Shown: piece by piece, positions 38,101 to 50,100 of the stretch
How the letters are laid out: every line of letters begins with the position of its first letter
Numbering within the stretch: the stretch's first letter is position 1
Assembly (NCBI GenBank): GCA_023053575.1
Contig: JAKZAP010000013.1
Span: forward strand, 6,892,001-6,956,000
Source: Branchinecta lynchi
Lineage: Eukaryota; Arthropoda; Branchiopoda; Anostraca; Branchinectidae
DNA length: 64,000 bases
Direction of reading: 5' to 3'
The notes under the pieces: model-generated
Database searches by the model: none
Told to the model about the DNA's origin: nothing
Seen by the model: the letters and a program-made list of their open reading frames with translations, nothing else
Position numbers and translations under genes: made by a program

Positions 38101-41100
38101 ACATAAGTGTTCAGCATGTCTTCTTGCCCTAAATCGAACATCTAATCAACAAATAAAACTTTTAATTTTGACAAACTTTCCGGTTTGGGCCGGATTCCGG
38201 TCGAAATACTTGTCCGTCGAGAAAATATTTTTCACCATCGTCTTCAGCATGTCTACCTACCTCTAAATCGAACATTTAATCAACTTCAAATAAAACTTTC
38301 ACTTTCAACAAACTTTCCGGTTTGGGCCGGATTCCGGGCGAAATACTTGTCCGTCGAGAAAATAGTTTTCACCATCGTCTTCAGCATGTCTTCCTACCCC
38401 TAAATCGAACATCTAATCAACTTCAAATAAAACTTTTACTTTCAACAAACTTTCCGGTTTTGGCCGGATTCCGGAAGAACTAATTGTCCGATGACAAAAT
38501 AGTTTTCACCATCGTGTTCAGCATGTCTTCTTACCCCATAATCGACTATCCCATTAGCTGTTTCAAAATATTTTGTTTGTCCCTTAATTTGAATCCCCTC
38601 CCCCACCCCTAAATGTAGAGCTACAAAGCCCATCTACGAACTTGACTGGTCCGACGACCCAACGAACCCTCACACCAAGTTTCATCAAAATATCTCATTC
38701 CCTTCGAGAGTTATCGTGCTTACAGACGGACGGAAGGACGGACAGACGGACGGACAGACGGACAACTTTTGCGATGTCATAGTTATCCCTCCACTTATGT
38801 TTTGGGATCCCAAAAACCAAACGGACGAAAAGCTAGACATACTAGTGCCGATCAACCTGAGGCACCTGCTTGTAAGATTCAGTTGTAAGAGCAAGACCAT
38901 ATATTCCCAAGGATGAACTTATTACATACTGACATTCAAAACTCACAGATGTTACATTACTAACTATTCAGGGATGATTCATTACTTTCATGGAGGAAAA
39001 CAAAGGATCCGTATGACGCCCAACCGTGCCTCCCTCACCTCAACCCTCATTTTCTCGCCATAATCTCTTATTCTCAAGTTTATGTATGTTGCCGCATCAC
39101 TGGCTGACAACATATATTGTGTACGTCTTTTACTGTCTTTGTACTATCTTTTGTTGTAAGCTACCGTATAAGTTACAAATATACTTAATTACCGATTGTG
39201 TGTTATAAGCTCTTAATTCAGTTTACCTAAGGCAAATTACAACCTGACTGCGATCACACAAATAAAATTGAACATGTTTAGCTTTCAGTTTTATTTCTTA
39301 ATGGACGCATTTTTTTTTGGCAGCGTGCCCGAAGGGATCTAGAGATTACATTTTTTAGCCATGCCCGTTTACAGCTGTCAACACGGTAGGATTAAACGCG
39401 GAAGCAAATATTCATTCCGAAAAATGTCAATTATTTGTTACTGGGCGACCTTTATCACCTATGGCTGTTTCATACACCGAATCAACTTATTTAGCTGTGC
39501 TCATACCTCCATACTAACCCCTTCTAGACGGTCGTTATTCAGTAGCTTATTCTGATGAATGGCTGATGCTGATGTCACCATCTCACTTGCTGCCACTAAT
39601 CATCTACTGACACTATGACAGATCCTGCATCGTCTCAAACACCTAACCGGCTATTCAAAGTCGCTCATTAATCACTGATTACACATGCGCGACAATTTCT
39701 GACTTGTACATTAATGACACTAAATGCCCCTCCCGACTGGTATTTACTATGGGTTTTTAAATCCTTTTGCAGACATAGAGCTTTTGTCCGAAATGCTAAT
39801 TGAGGAATGGTGCACAAAAGATCTCTCCAACACGGAGATGAATTGATTGAAAGATGAATGACCCGATCAATCCCCAAAACGTCTACGCTGATTTCAGACA
39901 AGTACAACTACAAATTTTTTCCAATAAATTTCTTTAGTCTGTAAACATTTTCTTAGTTATAAGCTCGTCTCTAAAAAGGTACCCAACTATATCTTCAATA
40001 AAGGATTATGACGTTCGTCGCTTCGGAATTGCAATCGTCGCAGTAAACAGATTGGAACACACACAACAAGTCATATGTCTGAAGTTTCAAGCTCGGATCC
40101 CAAGTAAGTTCTCCTTCAGGAACAATCAACACTCTGCATTCACACTACTCCACTTAGCTGAGTATTATTGCCGACTTGTCACCACGCCAAAGATCAGTTC
40201 AATCAGTTCAAATCCAACAATCTCTTCAGCGGTCACTGAATAGGCCTATACTAGTTCAGGGTGAGCTTGTCCTAGACAAGGAAGGACTCACATTAGAATT
40301 CATTCTAATCACTCGGAAGCCACCAATATTAACACATCCTTGTGGATACGGCCAACGTTGCGTCAACAGCGGAGACACTGTTCACAAAATCACCCTCCAA
40401 CAAAACCAAAGCTTAACAGATCATTAGCTAGTAGACTACCGGACGACCGCGGAAGTCACACCGTCACACAAAAGGCCTATCAGCGAATCTTTGACTTGGT
40501 CGGAACATCAGGCACAACGAGACTTAAGCGCAGATCGTGACTATCGCCTTAAACGATGCCGGTGACGCTCGAGAGAGTAGAAGGCGCAGCAACAGGAGCT
40601 GTTTTAAGACAATCTCTTCAACCGTGACGACAACCAGGAGTCAACCTTGGGTGGGGTAAACCAAAAGTACGAAAAGAGGAAGTGGAAAACTGTTTGCGTC
40701 TTCATTATCAGAAACCAATAAAGAAATAGACCATGGCGTAACACTAACAAAATTCTAGCTCTAAAGGACCAGTCGTCAGCTAGCTATAATGCCAATACTT
40801 CCATAAGAGCATTCTCAGCTCTTAAGCCCGGAGATCCAAATTTTGTATGTTATATAGTAAATATCATATCATTCTGATCTCGCTAATGATACCGCACTAA
40901 TCTTTGCATTTGCTGCAATTTACTAGTGTCTATGCGCGTTATGCTCTCGAAGAGTGTTCGTCTCTCATGCTACTGATGAGTAAAACCGGTTATCTGAATT
41001 TTGCTTAAATTTTGCTAGAAGTCAATGGGCTTGGGAAAAGGCTTAAGACAGCGCAATGGGTAATTTGTTAGAAGCAGAACTAGCTAAACAGTATTCAGAT

Positions 41101-44100
41101 AGCTTTGATTATTGTAACATAACAGTACATATTGCGAGGTGTGCTTTTAAGGACATCACCGCAGTCGACTTCAAACTGATTCGGAGAGAGATAAGCAGTG
41201 CCCTTCTTATGCGAAGCGGGGGACAACTATAACTTGGATCAGTTACTGCACTTGATCGAAAGCCATAGCGCATCTGGCGAAAGATACACGACCAAGGCCA
41301 GTGCAATGTCAGAAGTTTCATAACATTTACACAGGATGCGTAGTTTCAACATACAAAAGATGACACACTATCTGTTGACGTTCAAGCCCCGATCACAAGC
41401 ATGTCTCGCCGATCATGGATGCCTAGGCACAGATTTTCGGCCAGGCTCGGAGTTCTTGGCTCTAGAACTCGGTGCCTGGCTAATCCTGGCCACGTGCTTG
41501 GGCATCTGTGATTGGATAGGCATGCTTGTGAACGCGGCTTTACAGAGTATACCCTTTCTGTGTTATTTTTTGGCAAAAGCAGCGTTTCAAACGATGCTTA
41601 GTGCTATATTTTTAAAGAGACGTAATATTAAAAAGCTCAAATACAATTTCTGTAACGTTCAATTAGTGTTTCATAATATATGATGAAACTACGCATCAAT
41701 GTGATAAGGTTATGAACCTTACGTGTGGTTTAAATTCCTTACTACTGGGCCTAATTCAGGGCTGTGTGGTCTCCGATATCCGTTCCAAAACGGTGATTTA
41801 GAAAAAAAATGAGGATTCATTCTTAAACTGATATCCGGGAACGTGGCACCGTCTTCCTGATCCAACATACATCATCCAAGTCTCAGCAGCACCCGACGTA
41901 ACCAAATCTAGCATCAGCATCGTCCACTAATTCGAAAGATCTACCTTTTCCGGTAATCCGATCAGTTGCAATGTCACAGCCACCGAACCCGACAGTTTTG
42001 CTGAGTAGCTCAACTGCAAAAATTACCTTATCTCGAAAATGCCAAATCAGTCACTAAAATAGCAGAGTAATCCTGAACCAAAACAAAGATGATACAAGGC
42101 TTTTCATTTAAAAAGGGTCAGCGGTGATCAGACAAAATAAAACAACACTGTCACCGACACCGGGACAACGATGAGGCAGCCGAAATTCCACCGGTATTTA
42201 GGAATACGGTAGCGTGACAATCTCCAAGTGCCAGACAATACCCGACTCGTGAAATACAAAACTAAAGTACGCTAGAGGGAAAGCATATAGCAGGGCGTTG
42301 GTTTCATTCACACCTAACAGGAGTGCTTGGAAATGAAACTGTATACAAATTTGACAAGCCAAAGCTTAAAGCTGGGCTTCACTTTCCAATGTCTTCTTCC
42401 GGATTCTAGATGTCCGTTTTCGTTGAAGTGAAGCCATGCTAACAAAAATGTCGTGGAAGTCCGGCGTGTTGGACAGCTAAGCTGATCGGACTGTGACATT
42501 GCACATGCTCATCTTCGTTTTCTTACTAGATCAATAATCATACCGAACCCGACAAACAACCTTTTACGAGTTAGATTTCCTAACCAATCTGTTTCCGAGT
42601 TTTCACTGGATCGGTTTTCAACTAGAGATCCGCAAAACTGCCACGGTCTATAATTTCAGAGAATCGGCAAGTGCATCCTACACACAGAGCATGTTCCACC
42701 CTACTTTGGTTGCACCTTTTTTAGTTACTACGCATGGCTTTTTTGTGTTAGGCTGGAACGAATTTTTGTATTTTAGGCAAAATATCGTGCCACGAGCTGA
42801 TCGGGACAAACACGTCACAGAGACTCGTATTACAACGCTTATTACGCTCCCGGGTGTGGTAAGCAAATAGTTTATATTAGTTACCATTTCGAGAAGGTTG
42901 GAACGATCAGCGTCATAACTTTTCACGGGTTTGAGCGAAAATATTTACTGTTGTTAGGAGGGTGGAACACGCTCACAGTAGCGGTGCGCGCGGTCAATCT
43001 TCTCCCTTTTCCATCGCAGAACCAACTCGACTGGATCAATGGCGGACCGATGGGCCATTCAGAGGAGGCGCTAGGCGGGCGAGGGAGGGGGTGCATATGC
43101 TTCGACAAAGCAGGAAATTGGAGGTTTAGCTTTCATAATCATTATTTACGGAGCTTATCCAAGGTGATTTTAGTGATTTTGCTATGTTTTGGACGCGGAA
43201 GACCTTTTTTGACCAATGAGCCTCTAGGAGCTCCAAGTGCATTTTTTTGCGGTGGTGCCCGAGGCACTCTCCCACCCGGACCCCCTTTGTTCCCCATCGG
43301 GTTGTATCAAGAGCATTAAAGAGTACTCCCGCTTTGGATCCCACAGAAATCTTCGGTCTTTTTTTTTATATCGTACACTGCACACACTATAAAAACCTTT
43401 ATCCGTATAAAGATTAAAGTCAACAGCAGTATTTGCTACTCGGATTCATCTCATACTATATTTGGTATTGATCTTATCTCCGTAGAGATAAGAATAATCC
43501 GAGTAGCAAATACTGCAGTTAACTTTTATCTTTGTACGGAGAAACTTTTCACAATGCATCTTGAGGTAAATATATTGATTATCTTCCAGTATCGTAGCGA
43601 CCACAACGCTACAGATCGCAGATTGCTCCTTGTACAGTTGTCAATCTGACGACTTGTAATGGTGGCATGTCAAACTGCTTCACCTGAAAAGGCTTTTTTG
43701 TTGATCATCGGGAAATGGTACTGACGGGGAAGCACTTCGTTGCCCCACGATCTCAGCCCAAGAAGAGACACGGATCTACCGCCACTCACGAGATACCAAG
43801 GAAGGAATTCACTTCAGGGTGTCGGCTGGGAAGTCACTGCGAATGCAATTGTGTTTGAATAACGGGGAAACGTGAAACCTTATTTGTCTATAAGGCGCTT
43901 AAGCAACAAGTGGACTAGGTGGGTCGAATAACTTCAGTCTCTTTCGAGGACCCGGCAGAGTATTTACGCAAGTCGAATCTTCAAAGTCCTGAACACACAC
44001 ATGCCAGCCCAACTTCCTCTGTCAGTAAACACTTCATCAAGTCAAAAGGTCAGGAGCGACAGCGGTCCGCAATCGCGACAACAGAATCTTCCACCAAAAC

Positions 44101-47100
44101 CGAAGGAACAAAATGAAAAGTGAGCACAGAGATCGATGTGACAAAGTCTCAGAACTTTGATAACAGATAACACATGTTTTCAAATCCTTGCGTACAAACT
44201 TTATGAGAATATATCTGTTTGTGAGCCTTTCAAGTGTTGTTTCTCGAAAACCGAACATCTAAAAGGGTCGTAACAGAAATATGCTCGTAACTTTAACACA
44301 AGGATGCGCAAACATGTGTTATCTGTTATCAAACTTCTGACAGTGCACTGTTGCAACTTAACAATATCATCCTTTTACAATAATATAATAACACTAATTG
44401 ACTATTCGGTTTGTCATGGGAGAAACTGTGCTCTTTCTAAATTCCACTATTGTGGGACATCAATCCGCCGACCTTTCCCACCCTTATCTAAATTCCCAAA
44501 GCCTTTCCTGGAAATCAAATCTTTACGGTAAAAAAAAAAAAAAAAATTATAACCCCGTCAAAGAACGTACCCGACAGAAAATGAACAATTTACCGTTCAA
44601 ACCGGCTGAACAATGCAACACTTCTGCGTCCAAGGTCCCAGCCTGAACTAACCTTTCGAGGATAGGTGCTCAAGGGGGAAAGCAGAAAAACTCAAATGAA
44701 AATGAGCTCCATCAAAACTGACAAATGGAAACTTCGCCGCAAAGACAAAACTTAGATACCTCTACCACAATTTTGCGGAGGCTGTAATGACCCCCCCCCC
44801 ACACACACACACAACTTCCCATACTTCCTCTGTTTAAACAGAGCGCAAACTTCTTTACAAAATTACCCCTAATATCAACACATTAGCTTGTCACCAATGT
44901 CAACTATAATTGCTACCTTTCATTGGCGTCCCGATGTCTTCATCTTGACACCTTTTAGTGAAAATTATTATAAGGATATGTCGTCACCAACGCGACAGGC
45001 GGAGTAGGGCTAATTTACCTGGATTCCAAAGCTCGGACAGCTAGCGGTAGCATCGAGGGGTTGTTCACATGGTTTTTGACTGGACGAGATCACGTTACCA
45101 GGGGACGACTGAATGATAGTTCGAACAGAGATCAAACTTTCGCGGTGAATGGAAACAGAAATACAGAAAAAAAAATTGTGACTGCGTTGTAGGAAATAAC
45201 ATTTATTTTTATGATTTCCTTTTTTTATCCTAACTTTTTTCTCCTTTCGCCCGGCGAAATGAAGTTTTTCGGACTGGATCACAAAACTACGTGCACTACA
45301 GTCCGATAAGATTTCGCTCGCCAAAATATGTGTGCGAAATTCATGTCACTATAAAGAAACCTGCATGCGATTTGCCCAAATTTCGGAGCGAAGGAGGAAA
45401 CACAGATCCGACAATGTGCATGGAGCTTAAAACTAAACTACATGAAAATCAGATCGCGCGGAAAAACGTGAAATGCGGCAGCAGTCTTCCTACAAAACTG
45501 AGCTTAAGAGCTATGCCCGATGTGTGCGAAATTCATGTCACTATGAAGAAACCTGCATGCGAGTTGTCGAAATTTCGGAGCGAAGGAGGAAACACACATC
45601 CGACAATGTGCATGGAGCTTAAAACTAAACTACATAAAAATCAGATCGCGCGGAAAACCGTGAAATGCGGCAGCAGTCTTCCTACAAAACTGAGCTTAAG
45701 AGCTATGGCCGTAGGTACCCGCTTTCGGTAATCCGCGGAGATAAAATGACCCCTCTGCCACAGATTATGCGGAGCTACTAGACAAGATCCCAACTCTTCC
45801 GTAAGAACCATGACGCCAATATTTTATCGAAAAAAGAGCCAATCGCAGCGTCGGGAACAGCGCAGCCCGACATCATATAATCATACAAACACTCCAAAAT
45901 CTGCAGTAGAAGCCAGCTCGAGAGCGAGGAATTCCTAAATAGGCTGCAGATGCAGAAAGTCTTAAACTTTTTAGACTTCTTTCTTTCATTTTAGAGGACT
46001 CGCTGCCTATTTCGAGCAATTTATGATTAACAGTCCTGAACTGAAAAAGCTCCTAAAGAATATTATTATTAGAAGAAATATTAGAAGGATTTGAACCCGT
46101 AACTTTCGGCTGTATCGCTGCTCTTACCAATTGAGCTTTCGAGGGGCTGGTGAGTCAACATTACTCCAAAACCACTACAGTCCCCAGTTAGGAACGGACT
46201 ACAGGAGTAGTGATATCGCTCTAGCCAAATTTGTCTAAATAGTTCACAACCAAAATGTCCACCTACGATCAACAAGCCCTTTGGGGCTTTCTTCGCAGGT
46301 GCTGCAACATGTTTTGTATACATGTGTAAAATAAAATTTTATTTAATATAATCTAATCAAGCCACGGGATAGTTTGAATTTACTATCAGTATCATTTTCT
46401 ACTTCTTTACTACCACAACCACAACCACAAGAGCAATATCTCTGGGCGGTGGTCTCTAATAGTAGCAATGACCAGTCCAGCGCTCATGGTACGTTTACAC
46501 ACTGCGTAAATCCGAGCTTATTTTGAAATGCGAGCGTATTTAACGCACGTATTTGGGCTTGAAACTATATCTAGCAATACGGACGTGTTTGAGATATCGG
46601 TCCGTTTTCTATATGAATACGTCCGTATAGCTAGAAATCTTTCCAAGCTCAAACACGTGCATAAAATATGCTTGGATTTTACGCAGTTCGTAAACCCACC
46701 ATGAACCATGTTCTGCCAAGAGTTAACCTTTTCTGTAACCGTAGACGTAACGTATACCTTCTAACAGACGTAGAGCCATCACCAGGATATGCTTGACTTA
46801 GACAACTTTATAAGGGGAGGGACAGAACAGTCCCTCCTCCTACCCCGGCGCAGAAAGTACCTGAAACTCTAAAGCTATATGCCTGTATCCCAGCTTTTTC
46901 CCAGAGGGCTCCCCTTGAGGAGTCCCGCGTTTTTGTTTGTCCCGGGTACTCACTTCCCGTATTCTCGCGAGTCCCCAAGGACAGGGAATGCTCCAATTAT
47001 CATCACTATCATCAAAAAGGACTCCCTTTCAGAATCGGAGGGGATACATTTTTGCTGGTGTTGGTGCAATGTAAAATTGATTAAAAACAATCGGAACAAA

Positions 47101-50100
47101 CAAAACCAAAAATAAGTGGATGCAGACTGATTACGACAACTGCATATTTTTGTTTTGAACAAAATCCATTCCGGAAACATTTCCCGGGTTCTCGCTGTTT
47201 CTGTACGCGCAGTCCGCGTGGAGCGACTCCCTCTATTCTCGCCGTTCTCTTCGATTCCCCGAGGAGTCCACCGGGAACGGCGAGAATACACCTTAAGGTT
47301 TCGTATCCGAGAATACACATGCGAAGTTCGCGTCTCGATCGGAAAACGTACATGCAATGCATCAAAATTCCGCAAGGAAAAGAGAAAATCGCATCCGACA
47401 ATCGGACTGTGTGTGCAGGTACCTTTAAGGTTTCGTCACAAGACGGTAGGTAGCGAGATGTCTAATGGCATTCCGTTAGGCTCAATAAATGATCGCAGTA
47501 ACAAAGCGTGTTGATTCCATTAAGAACGTTGCAGATTTATAGCTAGACCCTGCACGAGATAATTCCTCAGTCTAGTTGCAAACAAGATCAAGAGTCCGCA
47601 TATGGATGATTTGGCTACACGGCATGGCAAATCGCGGAACACCAATCTGCAACTCTTCGATGGCGAAATGCAACCCTCCAAAGAGTATCGAACTGATATG
47701 CTTAAGAGCACTTTAAAAGCAACGGATAATACTCGATCACTTTTTTTTTCTTTCCGATTACTTAGAACAGACACTCAAGATTGAACAGACCTTGGGAAAT
47801 GGGTCCAACCCTTGTCCTTTGGTACCTTATATTTACATTGAGACCGATGTCCCACAATCTGTAATGGCAAATTGGAATCTAGGATTCTAGGTACAGAAGA
47901 TGTATGCTTCTCTGAACTTCAATCAATTCTAGACAATGCCATGTTTATTCACTTGTGCGAACCAAATACAACTACCAGTTAGCCAAAGTCGTTAACTAAG
48001 GGCTCCTAAGAACACCTGAATATGTATTTCTGGTCTTCATTTTACCATTTAGCCCAAAACTCGCTGTTATCTCAGATTTAGCAAGCTAACGTTCAAAGAA
48101 ACCTACCTATTGTAATGCGAGTCATAAAAGCCAAACGCGTAAGCCTACTCCTTTTGCAAAGGAAACAAAGCGTGACTCATGTTTTATTTTCACGGAAGAT
48201 GGAATATCCCCCCCCCCCCCTCAAGAGATGCTCTACTCACCGGATATGATCTATGGTGCATCCCACCCTCTAGCATACTATCCAACTCCGCAGCTAGAGC
48301 GTCCGTTAGCGCATCAGCCGTTTCTTGTTCTCCTTCGCTTATAGATCCCTCGCTCACCCCCGAACTGCTTGCCTCACCCTCGCTGCCTCTCTGATCGCGA
48401 TGACGGCGGGTAGGAGTTGGAGGTTCTGGGGACTGTGCAAAGTCGAGCAAGTCAATACCGAGGTTCTCGTCGATTAGATCTTGCTCCTATAATAGACAAG
48501 ATAAGGTGTATAAAGAACTGATGACATGAATCGCTCCACCAAATCGGATTTGTACCTCTGATAAACACTTCGCGCTCGTCCCCTATGGAACTCGCTTCTG
48601 GAAGAGACACTGGTGGATGAGTTAATACATGTTTTCAATACTTTGAGAGTGACTGGAAAGGTGTCCAAACTTCCGGACCGCAAACACCGACGACGTCAAC
48701 AGCAACTGAATCTTGTCGCTAATGCGAAAAGATTGCTGATCCCTCTTCCACAAAATCGGCACAACAGGACAACCAAGGTAAAACAAAGTAAGGCGGGTTA
48801 TTTGATAAACGCTGGGAATGGGGGGGGTAGCAAGAAGTGATGTAAAGTGTTCTTAGTTGCCCTCCCCTGCCCTGGCTCTTCGTGTAACAAACCACTAAAT
48901 ATTCTTTGAGCCCAAGCTGACTTTGAAACATTTATTCAAACAATGTTTACAACGGATACGTCAGCTATGATTTTTCATCAGCGATATTTCGGCCCTTCTT
49001 GGCAAGGGTCCTCGTCAGGCTGTCAATCCTCTGGTTCAACTTCGGGGAAGGAAACAAACCTGTAATCTATGATTACAGTAATGTAAAATATGAACCTGTA
49101 ATCTATGATTACAGTAATGTAAAATATGATTACAGGTTTGTTTCCTTCCCCGAAGTTGAACCAGAGGATTGACAACCTGACGAGGACCCTTGCCAAGAAG
49201 GGCCGAAATATCGCTGTTAAAAAATCATAGCTGACGTATCCGTTGTAAACATTGTTTGAATAAAGTAACAAACCACATCTCCGTTTTGCAAATGTTTCAC
49301 TCGGACAGATTTGCGTATGATTTACTTCAAGTGTGCGAAGCATTTGCTTGGGCTACCATCGTGGTCCAGTAACCACTATGTGATATGGTCTGATAGACCC
49401 GGCTGTTGCTGTTTCTATGAGAGGTGTTAATTTTCAAAATAAGTTCTACCCTTGGGTGACTCTTCTGAGAACGTCTTAAAACTCATTAGCTGTCTAAAAT
49501 ATTTTCTTTGCCCCTTAATGTTGACCCCCTCCTCCAGGCCAGTATCCAGGAATTTTTTATTTTTTTTTGGGGGGGGTTTGCCTTTCGGGGGGGAGGTGCC
49601 TGCGGGTCGGACAAAAAGACATAGATCAGAGGGTAAATCCTATAAAAATGATTATTTGTGCATGTCTCGGGGGGGGGGGGGGGTCAACCCCCTACACACC
49701 CCCCCCTCTGGATACGGCCTTGCCCTCCCCTATCCCTTAATTTATGGTTACAGAGCCCATCTACGAACTCAACCTTTCCCTCGACCCAAAAAATCCTCAC
49801 ACCGAGGTTCATAAAAATATCCCTTTCACTTCGAGAGTTATCGTGCTGACAGACCGACGAACCGACGGACAACTATTGCGATGTCATAGGCATCACTCCA
49901 CTTACGTTTTGGGATCCCAAAAACTAGTGCCGCGCCATTTCAACTCCAAGTCAGATTTCGTTAGAGGAAAGGAAGTTCTGTGGGACAAAGCTTAATGCTG
50001 GTCCAAGCAGTGCTTCCACTTTGCAGGATTTATCCTGAAATTCAGGATTTTTGGATCCCGGCAGGATTTTTTTCAGGATTTTTGAGATTCCAGGATTTTG

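Noticed and set aside
45010..45324. 104-codon minus-strand frame
   Set aside because: Overlaps the repeat family at 45.3 kb and has no domain or splice signals.
46082..46155. Functional tRNA gene
   Set aside because: A and B boxes are present but the anticodon stem does not pair and the acceptor ends do not match.
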